A stretch of 11,578 nucleotides of DNA from an uncultured Prevotella sp. (GTDB lineage Bacteria; Bacteroidota; Bacteroidia; Bacteroidales; Bacteroidaceae). The notes beneath the pieces are model-generated. The model had not been told where the DNA came from and did not search any database. It saw nothing but the letters and a program-made list of their open reading frames with translations. The stretch spans positions 1-11,578 of the forward strand of contig CALFIY010000069.1 in assembly GCA_937877595.1 (NCBI GenBank), given 5' to 3'. Positions within the stretch are counted from its first letter, which is position 1. The number at the start of each line of letters is the position of its first letter. A program made the position numbers and the translations under genes. Shown in pieces: positions 5,440-11,578 of this stretch.

Positions 5440-6915
5440 TTACTTGCCGGCAACTTTTATCACGACATTGTTCTTGCTGATGTTGACAGCGTTGGTAAAC
5501 GTGGCGTCTTGCTGAGCAGTAATCTTGATGTCCTTAAGACGTATTCCGTCGATAGGCATCTCGGGCAGACCATTGAATTCCATGGCGCGGCCAGCACCGT
5601 TGCACACAACATCGCTGATGTCGATGTTGCGGAAAATGGGCGTTGTCTCGTCAACTTTTTCCTTTGTCTGATTGTCTGGGTTGTCGCCGTCGGCAATCAT
5701 CTCGGCAACCGACTTGCCGCCGTAGTACATGTTGAAAGTGATGGCATCGGTCTTTATGTCGGTCATGGAGATACCTTTTATATATATATTCTCTACGATG
5801 CCGCCGCGTCCGCGTGTCGACTTGAAACGCAGACCGACATCGGTGCCGAGGAACTGGCAGTTCTTGACGAGAATATTCTTCACGCCACCGCTCATCTCAG
5901 AACCTACGACAAAGCCGCCATGACCGGCAAATACGGTGCAGCCGTCGACAACAACGTTCTCGCAGGGAATGCCACGGCGACGACCGTCGGCATCCTTGCC
6001 GCTCTTAATGCAGATACCGTCGTCGCCAGCATCAAACTTTGAATTGACAATGAGGGCGTTCTTGCACGACTCGAGGTCGAGGGCATCGCCGTTTTGAGCA
6101 TAGGCAGGATTGCGTACGAGAACGCGGTCAATGATGATGTTCTCACACATAAGGGGATGAAGGTTCCACGCAGGAGAGTTCTGGAAAATGACGTCCTGCA
6201 GCAGCACGTTCTTACAACTGACGAGGCTTACCATTACAGGGCGCAGGAAACGGCGTATGGCATTCCACTCTTCGTCGGTCTGTGCGCTGGGCACGTTCAT
6301 GTTGGCTCCCTGTTCGCCTTTGGCATATCCCTCAGAAGGCACCCAGTAGCCTTTCTTCATTTCAACGCTGCCAGGCTGTGAAAGCAGTGACTTCCAGTGG
6401 CTGTCGGTAATTTTGCCGCGCTTTACGGGGCGCCAGTACTGGCCATTGCCGTCAATGACACCATTGCCGGTAATGGAAATATTCTCTGCGCTGAATGCGC
6501 TAAGAGGCGACTGGCAGCGGCGTGTGTCGAGGCCTTCAAACGAAGTGCTGATAATAGGATAGAGACTTTCGTCGGCAGCAAAGAGAATGACTGCGCCGTG
6601 CTCCAAATGAAGGTCAATGTTTGACTGCAGAACGATAGGGCCGGTGTGCCATACGCCGCGTGGAACGACAAGATGGCCGCCGCCTAACTGGTGAAGCAGG
6701 GTGATGGCTTGCTGAAAGGCATCGGTGCACAGCGTCTCGCCATCGCCAACGGCATTGAAGTCGGTGAGTTTCACAGTACGCTCGGGAATGGCAGGAGCGC
6801 TAATCTCGGATATGGCAAAAGGTGTGCCGGTGGTGTACTGCTTGTAAGGATTTTCTGCCTGAAGTCCAACGGCAGTCATCGCTGTGGCAAGGATGGTCAG
6901 AAATAGTTTTTTCAT
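5440..6915 (-). CDS. Secreted glycoside hydrolase family 28 (polygalacturonase-like)
   Basis: GH28 enzymes hydrolyse alpha-1,4 galacturonan or related rhamnogalacturonan bonds by inversion, using three aspartates on a right-handed beta-helix. The 491-residue product starts with a signal peptide (MKKLFLTILA..., probable cleavage after LQA at 20), so it acts in the periplasm or beyond. The typical leader DFNAVGDG (52-59) is followed by beta-helix repeats. Catalytic blocks are intact: NGDALDLES (275-283, D277), DAGDDGICIKSG (295-306, D298/D299), GHGG (331-334, H332) and RFK (363-365, in place of RIK). It starts only 4 nt after folK and is followed by the BASS transporter. No SusC/SusD or other pectin-degradation gene is in the window. 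Whether the substrate is plant pectin or another uronic-acid glycan is open. Confidence 0.93.
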   Translation of the reverse strand: MKKLFLTILATAMTAVGLQAENPYKQYTTGTPFAISEISAPAIPERTVKLTDFNAVGDGETLCTDAFQQAITLLHQLGGGHLVVPRGVWHTGPIVLQSNIDLHLEHGAVILFAADESLYPIISTSFEGLDTRRCQSPLSAFSAENISITGNGVIDGNGQYWRPVKRGKITDSHWKSLLSQPGSVEMKKGYWVPSEGYAKGEQGANMNVPSAQTDEEWNAIRRFLRPVMVSLVSCKNVLLQDVIFQNSPAWNLHPLMCENIIIDRVLVRNPAYAQNGDALDLESCKNALIVNSKFDAGDDGICIKSGKDADGRRRGIPCENVVVDGCTVFAGHGGFVVGSEMSGGVKNILVKNCQFLGTDVGLRFKSTRGRGGIVENIYIKGISMTDIKTDAITFNMYYGGKSVAEMIADGDNPDNQTKEKVDETTPIFRNIDISDVVCNGAGRAMEFNGLPEMPIDGIRLKDIKITAQQDATFTNAVNISKNNVVIKVAGK

Positions 6916-6919
6916 AGTC

Positions 6920-7354
6920 TTATGGTCTTTTATCGGTAATCTCTTTGAGTGGTATCATTACGAAGTCGCGCTCGTACATCAGCGGATGCGGTATTTTGAG
7001 GTCGGGCTCGTCGACGGTGATGTCGTCGTAAAGCAGGATGTCAATGTCTATAGGACGGTCGGAGTATTGCCTTGTGGCTTTTGACTTTAGAATTCTGGTT
7101 TTTCTCTTACGCCCCAACTCGCGTTCTATCTGCTGTGTTGCTGACAGCACATCGCGCGGCGACAGAGGGGTGAGGCATTTTACGGCAACGTTGAGAAACT
7201 TGTTGCTTGACGTGAAACCCCAGGGCTCTGTCTCTATGAACGACGACTGGCGACACACCTGTCCGACGCGTTCTGATATTAGTGCGATGGCGCGGCGTAT
7301 CAGCAAATCGCGCTCTCCGATATTGCTCCCTAAGGATAGACAGACCTCGTGCAT
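6920..7354 (-). CDS. folK: 2-amino-4-hydroxy-6-hydroxymethyldihydropteridine pyrophosphokinase
   Basis: FolK transfers pyrophosphate from ATP to 6-hydroxymethyl-dihydropterin, the step before dihydropteroate synthase in folate synthesis. The 144-residue product has LSLGSNIGERDLLIRRAI near the N-terminus, ETEPWGF (near 43), FLNVAV, QQIERELGRKR, and the signature DRPIDIDILLYDD (near 101) with the Mg-binding Asp pair, then IPHPLMYERDFVMIPLKEI. This is about the usual length, and all hallmark blocks are present. The ATG at 7354 shares one base with the queA TGA (TGATG), which fixes the start over the in-frame TTG one codon upstream and implies re-initiation. The GH28 gene starts 4 nt after its stop. 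Confidence 0.95.
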   Translation of the reverse strand: MHEVCLSLGSNIGERDLLIRRAIALISERVGQVCRQSSFIETEPWGFTSSNKFLNVAVKCLTPLSPRDVLSATQQIERELGRKRKTRILKSKATRQYSDRPIDIDILLYDDITVDEPDLKIPHPLMYERDFVMIPLKEITDKRP

Positions 7355-8496
7355 CAATCGTCAATGATCAGCATTGCATCGCCGAAGCAGCCGAAATGGA
7401 AACGGTTCTCTACAGCCACTTCGTAGGCGTGGTAGATAAGATCGTAGCCTCCAAAGGCAGCAGTGGCCATCATCATTGTCGACTCAGACGGATAGAAGTT
7501 GACGACAAAAGCGTCGGTAAGTCCAAACTCGTATGGTGGGAAGATGAACTTGTTGGTCCAGCCGTTGTATTCCTTCAGCAGACCATCGGTGCCGACTGCC
7601 GTCTCTGCTGCGCGCATGGTGCTTACGCCAACGACACAAATGCGATGACCGCTCTTGCGTGCTTCGTTTACCGTCTTGCAGGCCTCAGCATTTACTATCA
7701 TCTTCTCGGATGTCATCTTGTGCTTAGTGAGATCTTCCACCTCTATGTTGTCAAAACTTCCCAGTCCAAGGTGTTCCGTTACGAATGCGAAGTTGATGCC
7801 GCGTATCTCCATGCGCTTCATCAGTTCACGGCTGAAGTGAAGACCTGAGGCAGGAGCCGTTACTGCGCCCTCAGTGCGTGCGTATATTGTCTGGTAGTTC
7901 TCTTTGTCTTCGGGCAGTGTCTCGCGCTGGCTTATAATGTAGCGTGGCAGTGGGGTGGTGCCAAGAGAGAAAAGTTCGCGCTTGAATTCGTCGTGCGGAC
8001 AGTCGTAGAGAAAGCGCAGCGTGCGGCCGCGACTGGTAGTGTTGTCGATAACCTCGGCAACCATTGGGCCTTCTTCGTTGAAGAACAGTTTATTGCCGAT
8101 GCGTATCTTGCGTGCCGGCTCCACCAGAACATCCCACAGCCGCAACTCCTCGTTGAGTTCGCGAAGCAGGAAAACTTCTATCTGGGCATCGGTCTTCTCC
8201 TTTGTTCCGAAAAGGCGTGCCGGGAAAACCTTGGTGTCGTTGAGGAGCATTACGTCGCTCTCGTCGAAATAGTCAACAAGGTCGCGGAAGAGAATGGGAC
8301 GCTTTGTCTCCTTGCCTTTTGGCCCTCTGTGGAAAAGGTCAATCGTCTGGCTCTTGCGGTGAACCACCATAAGGCGACATTCGTCGCGGTGGTACACCTT
8401 GTCAATGGTGCCGTCGTCGTTCTTGAACTCCTTGTGGGGTGGCTCCAGGACGATGAGTTCTTCTGGAAGCCTGAATCTGAATTGCGATAGTTTCAT
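7354..8496 (-). CDS. queA: S-adenosylmethionine:tRNA ribosyltransferase-isomerase
   Basis: QueA moves the ribosyl part of SAM onto preQ1 in tRNA to make epoxyqueuosine at the wobble base of GUN anticodons. The 380-residue product is longer than the usual 340-350. Conserved blocks are LNDTKVFPARLFG (85-97), YQTIYARTEGAVTAPASGLHF (201-221), TNKFIFPPYEF (314-324) and the end GDAMLI (372-377). Two insertions, about 22-36 (KNDDGT region) and 57-68 (GPKGKETKR region), account for the extra length and seem typical of Prevotella-like QueA as I remember it. The usual NFHLPxST reads NFYPSEST (333-340) and TLHVGLGTF reads TEHLGLGSF (240-248). Its stop overlaps the folK start by one base. The 55-nt gap to truB upstream shows no TAnnTTTG box. 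Confidence 0.95.
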   Translation of the reverse strand: MKLSQFRFRLPEELIVLEPPHKEFKNDDGTIDKVYHRDECRLMVVHRKSQTIDLFHRGPKGKETKRPILFRDLVDYFDESDVMLLNDTKVFPARLFGTKEKTDAQIEVFLLRELNEELRLWDVLVEPARKIRIGNKLFFNEEGPMVAEVIDNTTSRGRTLRFLYDCPHDEFKRELFSLGTTPLPRYIISQRETLPEDKENYQTIYARTEGAVTAPASGLHFSRELMKRMEIRGINFAFVTEHLGLGSFDNIEVEDLTKHKMTSEKMIVNAEACKTVNEARKSGHRICVVGVSTMRAAETAVGTDGLLKEYNGWTNKFIFPPYEFGLTDAFVVNFYPSESTMMMATAAFGGYDLIYHAYEVAVENRFHFGCFGDAMLIIDD

Positions 8497-8551
8497 TTGT
8501 GAGATTTATCTCTTTATGGAAAATATTCCTGATGTTGCTAATAAGAGGTTG

Positions 8552-9271
8552 TCACTCTGCCGTTTTCGCCTCGGTCTCTATCTCCTGCTGCTCGAGCCAT
8601 TCTGGAAAGTCGTCAAGGCTTATGCACTGCTGAAGGCTGATGTCGCCCACGCGCGTGCGGCAGAGAGCAGTGAGGTAGGCACCGCTGGAGAGAGCCTCGC
8701 CGATGTCGCGTGCAAGGGCGCGGATGTATGTTCCCTTGCCGCATACAACGCGTATACTCAGCAGCATTTTCTCTGCGTCGAAATCGGTTACCTCCAAACA
8801 GTCAATGTGTATTGTCTTGGGCTTCAGTGCCACGGTCTCGCCTTTGCGCTTTATCTTGTATGCCCTGTGGCCGTCTACTTTCACGGCAGAATATTCTGGC
8901 GGCACCTGCTGTATGTCGCCAACAAAGGACGACAACACCTTATTAATTAATACGCGCGTGATATGAGAGGTGGGAAAAGTGGCGTTTACCGGATGCTCCA
9001 TGTCGTAACTCGGCGTGGTTGCGCCAAGTTGCAGAGTGGCGGTATATTCTTTTGTGTCAAGTTGCAGACGCTCTATCTCCTTTGTCTTCTTTCCTGTGCA
9101 AAGGATAAGCACTCCTGTTGCTAATGGGTCTAATGTGCCGGCATGCCCCATCTTTACGCGCCGTACACCTATCTTGCGTGATACGCGCGTGCGCACAAAA
9201 GCAACTGCTCCAAACGACGACATGCCGTAGGGCTTGTTGATGTATATGAATTCTCCTTCGGTGAAATTCAT
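8552..9271 (-). CDS. truB: tRNA pseudouridine(55) synthase
   Basis: TruB isomerises U55 in the T-loop of nearly all tRNAs. The 239-residue product has YINKPYGMSS (10-19), the catalytic block GHAGTLDPLATGVL (42-55) with nucleophile D48, KEYTATLQLGATTPSYD, PPEYSAVKVDGHRAY and GKGTYIRALARDIGEAL. It ends in a short acidic tail and lacks a clear extra C-terminal PUA domain, giving the short form of the enzyme. Its ATG directly follows the uppP TAA (TAAATG), which supports the start and suggests coupled translation. The downstream gene queA is another tRNA-modification gene. Confidence 0.96.
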   Translation of the reverse strand: MNFTEGEFIYINKPYGMSSFGAVAFVRTRVSRKIGVRRVKMGHAGTLDPLATGVLILCTGKKTKEIERLQLDTKEYTATLQLGATTPSYDMEHPVNATFPTSHITRVLINKVLSSFVGDIQQVPPEYSAVKVDGHRAYKIKRKGETVALKPKTIHIDCLEVTDFDAEKMLLSIRVVCGKGTYIRALARDIGEALSSGAYLTALCRTRVGDISLQQCISLDDFPEWLEQQEIETEAKTAE

Positions 9272-10129
9272 TTAGTCAACCATTGCAAGTGAATGACCTG
9301 TGAGAAGCAGAATGATGATAATGCCGCCCACAATAATGCGGTAAATGCCAAAAGCCTTGAATCCGTATTTCGTAAGGAAATTGACAAACCACCTCATAGC
9401 CAGCAAAGCCACCACAAACGACACGACGCATCCCAGCAGAAGCATGGTGATGTTGTGAGTTGTGGCCCATGAGACATCTTCCTTGAGCAAATCGAGCAGG
9501 TCAAGCAGCGTGGCTCCTGCCATGGTAGGCACAGCCAGAAAGAACGAGAACTCGGCAGCGCGCTTGCGGGTGAGTCCCTGTGTCATGCCGCCAACGATGG
9601 TAGCCATAGAGCGTGAAACGCCGGGAATAACCGAGATGCACTGATAGAGACCTATGTTGAAAGCACGCTTCTCGTTGACGCGGTTTTCGTCAGTGCCTTT
9701 GTTGAATAGCCTGTCGCAGAACAGCATGAAGATACCACCCACTACCAACATGACGGCCACTACCTCAACGCTGTCAAGCAGCCAGTCAAGCAGTCCTGAT
9801 TTTTTTGCCAGTAAGCCGATAACCACTGCGGGAAGCACGCCCACGAAGAGCAGCCAGTAGAAGTAGTATTTGTGCTTGAGCCGCTGCAGCAGACTGCTGC
9901 CTGCGGGGGCCGGCGAGTTGTCAAACTGGAAGAACCGCTTCCAATAGAGACACACTACCGACAGGATGGCTCCAAATTGGATTATAAATGTAAACGCATG
10001 GACGAAAGGATCGCCCTGCGGTATGCCAAGCAGGTTCTGTGTGATAATCATGTGACCGGTCGAAGAGACGGGCAGAAATTCCGTCAAGCCTTCAACGATA
10101 GATATGATGACAGTCTCCAACCAGTTCAT
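9272..10129 (-). CDS. uppP: Undecaprenyl-diphosphate phosphatase
   Basis: UppP (BacA) dephosphorylates undecaprenyl pyrophosphate, recycling the lipid carrier for peptidoglycan and surface glycans; it also gives bacitracin tolerance. The 285-residue polytopic membrane protein shows both family signatures: EGLTEFLPVSSTGHM (13-27), where E13, E17 and H26 match catalytic residues E17, E21 and H30 of the E. coli enzyme, and PGVSRSMATI (169-178) with the phosphate-binding R173. About eight hydrophobic segments are visible. ATG 10129 lies in an ATGA overlap with the upstream DUF3098 stop, and its TAA abuts the truB ATG. The product would act at the same membrane as FtsX, encoded earlier in the run. 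Confidence 0.97.
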   Translation of the reverse strand: MNWLETVIISIVEGLTEFLPVSSTGHMIITQNLLGIPQGDPFVHAFTFIIQFGAILSVVCLYWKRFFQFDNSPAPAGSSLLQRLKHKYYFYWLLFVGVLPAVVIGLLAKKSGLLDWLLDSVEVVAVMLVVGGIFMLFCDRLFNKGTDENRVNEKRAFNIGLYQCISVIPGVSRSMATIVGGMTQGLTRKRAAEFSFFLAVPTMAGATLLDLLDLLKEDVSWATTHNITMLLLGCVVSFVVALLAMRWFVNFLTKYGFKAFGIYRIIVGGIIIILLLTGHSLAMVD

Positions 10130-10365
10130 TTCTCACCCTCCTTATTCTTCGGCCGGCGCACCACGGCATAAATCATTGACAGAAAGCCGATGAGACATAC
10201 CACCGGAGCCACCTTGATGCGGCGTGCACTGAAAATGTCGGGATTGTAGGCTGTATCTGTGGAACCGCTGCCGCTCATCAGTATAAATCCGATTATAACA
10301 ATCACCATACCGATTGCTAACAGCAGATAGTTGATGCGGTCGAACGCAAAATTTCTCTTGTCCAT
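10126..10365 (-). CDS. DUF3098 small two-helix membrane protein
   Basis: The 79-residue protein has an N-terminal basic start (MDKRNFAFDRIN), a hydrophobic helix at about 13-31, a Ser/Gly-rich loop ending in NPDIFSARRIKVAP, a second helix at about 53-69 and a charged tail (RRPKNKEGEK). The layout, and its place between ftsX and uppP, matches the DUF3098 family of Bacteroidota as I remember it; no function is established. The start is 21 nt after ftsX and its stop overlaps the uppP start by 4 nt (ATGA), so it should be made together with UppP. A role in envelope or division is inferred only from this context. Confidence 0.88.
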   Translation of the reverse strand: MDKRNFAFDRINYLLLAIGMVIVIIGFILMSGSGSTDTAYNPDIFSARRIKVAPVVCLIGFLSMIYAVVRRPKNKEGEK

Positions 10366-10386
10366 TATAATTGTTTATTGTGTCGT

Positions 10387-11265
10387 TCAGATTTTATACA
10401 GTTCTCCAGCCGTCATACGCAAGAATTTGTTGACGGCAAGCCATGCGCAGAGCAGTGTAATGATAATGCCGAAAAGTAATACTGCGCCTGCCGTGATGGC
10501 CATGTCTTCCCATCGGATGATGGTAAGCACTCCAGGCTGCGTGAGATACAGGGCATAGATACATGCGCCGAGCACTGCATTGGCAAGCAGTGCTGCAATT
10601 ACTCCCACTATTACGGCATTGTTGAGGAACGGGCGGCGGATGAAACCCCATGATGCTCCTACGAGTTTCATCGTATGGATGAGAAAGCGCCGCGAATAGA
10701 TGCTCAGTCGTACTGTATTGCTGATGAGAGAGAAGGAAACGCAGGTGAGCAATACTGCCAGTACGAGCAAGATAAGGCTGATGCGGCTTAGATTATAGTT
10801 CACCTGGTTCATAAGGTCTTCCATGTAGGCGATGTCGCTGACGCGCGGGTCCTTGCGGATTTCCTTTGTTATCCAGCGCATAGAGTCGCGGTTGGCATAG
10901 TCGGCCTTCAGTTGTATCTCAAGTGTTGCAGGGAAGGGATTGAAACCAAGGAACTCTGACGGGTCGCTGCCAAGTTCGCGTGTCTGCTCGCGCTTGGCTT
11001 GTTCCTTGCTGATGTAGTCGATGTTACGGGAATAAGGACGATGGTAGAGGTCTCTGCAAAGCATGTGGCCTTGGTTCACGCTGACATAGTCCTTGAGCAT
11101 TACGGTTACGGTGAGGTTCTCGCGCATGTGGGCAGAAAGGTTGCGAGCAGCAAGTACCGAGAACACTACCATTCCTAATAGTATAAGCACCATTGTGGTG
11201 CTGATGCAAAGGGTGACCGCTTGCATGCCGCGATGGCTGCGAGGTCCTTTTCTTTTACTTGCCAT
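10387..11265 (-). CDS. ftsX: Cell division protein FtsX (permease-like)
   Basis: FtsX, with the ATPase FtsE, signals across the inner membrane to activate peptidoglycan hydrolases at the septum. The 292-residue product has a short basic cytoplasmic start, helix 1 at about 15-40, an extracytoplasmic domain (41-160) containing NPFPATLEIQL (109-119), and three more helices. The family hallmark follows helix 2: SNTVRLSIYSRR (182-193), MKLVGAS and FIRRPFL (208-214). ATG 11265 is chosen: upstream in-frame codons reach a TTG at 11328, but that part lies over the promoter and has no family similarity. ftsE is not adjacent; the ATPase gene upstream looks MlaF-like. ftsX is the first gene of the long minus-strand run and has its own strong promoter. 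Confidence 0.95.
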   Translation of the reverse strand: MASKRKGPRSHRGMQAVTLCISTTMVLILLGMVVFSVLAARNLSAHMRENLTVTVMLKDYVSVNQGHMLCRDLYHRPYSRNIDYISKEQAKREQTRELGSDPSEFLGFNPFPATLEIQLKADYANRDSMRWITKEIRKDPRVSDIAYMEDLMNQVNYNLSRISLILLVLAVLLTCVSFSLISNTVRLSIYSRRFLIHTMKLVGASWGFIRRPFLNNAVIVGVIAALLANAVLGACIYALYLTQPGVLTIIRWEDMAITAGAVLLFGIIITLLCAWLAVNKFLRMTAGELYKI

Positions 11266-11298
11266 TACTTGTTCGGACGTAAAACACCTAATTTCGTG

Positions 11299-11331
11299 CA
11301 AAGGTACGATTAAGCGAGCGCAAAACAAAAA
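11299..11331 (-). promoter_or_regulatory. Bacteroidota-type promoter for the ftsX-uppP-truB-queA-folK run
   Basis: On the minus strand TTTTTG (11331-11326) and TACCTTTG (11306-11299) are separated by 19 nt, a full match to the phylum consensus and the same spacing as at greA. The transcript should start near 11292, leaving a leader of about 27 nt before the ftsX ATG. No other TAnnTTTG box was seen at the gene junctions downstream, so this is the best candidate promoter for the run. Confidence 0.82.
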
Positions 11332-11361
11332 TATTTTCCTTTTTTTTGCCGGGCGGGAGCA

Positions 11362-11578
11362 CTATTCTTTTTCTTTGCCTTCTCCTGCCACTGCCTGTCG
11401 CATTTCTTTCAGTAGATCGCTGGCAAAGATAAAGTCTGTGAGCCGCTGGTTGGTAGACTCCATAATTTCTGCTGACACGCCCTGCCATTCCTTGTGCCCC
11501 TCATAGATGAAGAGAATGTTTTCGCCGATGCCCATCACGGAGTTCATGTCGTGAGTATTGATGATGGTGGTCATATTA
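11362..11578 (-). CDS. MlaF-like ABC transporter ATP-binding protein, C-terminal part
   Basis: The last 72 residues or so of an ABC ATPase are visible; the frame is open to the window edge and the ATG at 11574 is internal. The H-loop segment INTHDMNSV carries the switch histidine, followed by IGENILFIYEGHKEWQG and a C-terminal extension with DFIFASDLLKEMRQ. This tail resembles MlaF/Ttg2A ATPases that energise lipid transport between the membranes, rather than FtsE, which ends sooner after the H-loop. The Walker motifs lie outside the window. The partner permease (MlaE-like) would be expected just upstream on the minus strand, also outside. There is no clear terminator hairpin between its TAG and the ftsX promoter. 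Confidence 0.82.
   Translation of the reverse strand, partial: NMTTIINTHDMNSVMGIGENILFIYEGHKEWQGVSAEIMESTNQRLTDFIFASDLLKEMRQAVAGEGKEKE

Noticed and set aside
11362..11578. Upstream ATPase as FtsE, partner of FtsX
   Set aside because: The long C-terminal extension after the H-loop (GHKEWQG, DFIFASDLLKEMRQ) fits MlaF-like ATPases; FtsE ends soon after that region. A separate promoter also precedes ftsX.
1..11578. CRISPR arrays, tRNA or rRNA genes, insertion sequences, phage or defence genes
   Set aside because: No regularly spaced repeats, cloverleaf-like segments, transposase motifs or terminal inverted repeats were seen; nearly all sequence is accounted for by core genes.

Overview
The window looks like a chromosomal housekeeping segment from a member of the Bacteroidota, most likely order Bacteroidales and close to Prevotellaceae. 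The evidence is: several TAnnTTTG-type -7 promoter boxes, one with a TTTTG -33 element at 19 nt; starts without functional Shine-Dalgarno sites; a DUF3098 gene between ftsX and uppP; a Bacteroidota-type QueA with lineage insertions; and the ftsX-DUF3098-uppP-truB-queA-folK order. The species cannot be named from this sequence. There is no tRNA, rRNA, CRISPR array, insertion sequence or phage gene. The largest non-coding stretches are 328-516 and 3380-3555, both short and both promoter-bearing.

Layout. Left end (1-327, +): the C-terminus of a sirtuin deacylase, clearly richer in GC and in ATC codons than its neighbours. 328-1413 (+): a promoter, a 13-bp intrinsic-terminator-like hairpin in the leader, then greA (transcript-cleavage factor) and a HIT-family hydrolase. 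1410-3379 (-): an OmpA-domain lipoprotein followed by a mannose-1-phosphate guanylyltransferase, converging on the HIT gene so that the two stop codons overlap inside one long hairpin. 3380-3555: a divergent promoter region with a near-perfect palindrome midway between the two -7 boxes. 3556-4505 (+): nrdG (activase of anaerobic ribonucleotide reductase) overlapping by ATGA with a Fur-family regulator; nrdD is not adjacent.

4453-11265 (-): a long co-directional run, read ftsX, DUF3098, uppP, truB, queA, folK, GH28 polygalacturonase-like enzyme, BASS-type transporter. Several junctions overlap or abut exactly (ATGA, TAAATG, TGATG), so a polycistronic message is likely. It would couple cell division (FtsX), recycling of undecaprenyl pyrophosphate (UppP), tRNA modification (TruB, QueA) and folate synthesis (FolK). 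A secreted pectin-type glycosidase and a transporter are attached to its tail. The transporter gene overlaps the Fur-family gene tail to tail by 53 nt. Right end (11362-11578, -): the C-terminus of an MlaF-like ABC ATPase.

Most genes are ordinary core genes. I do not see a wholly new multi-gene system. The points most worth testing are regulatory and architectural: the greA leader hairpin (possible small RNA or attenuator), the palindrome between ompA-like and nrdG, the nrdG/Fur-family coupling, the terminator built from two converging coding ends, and the GH28-transporter pair on a housekeeping operon.
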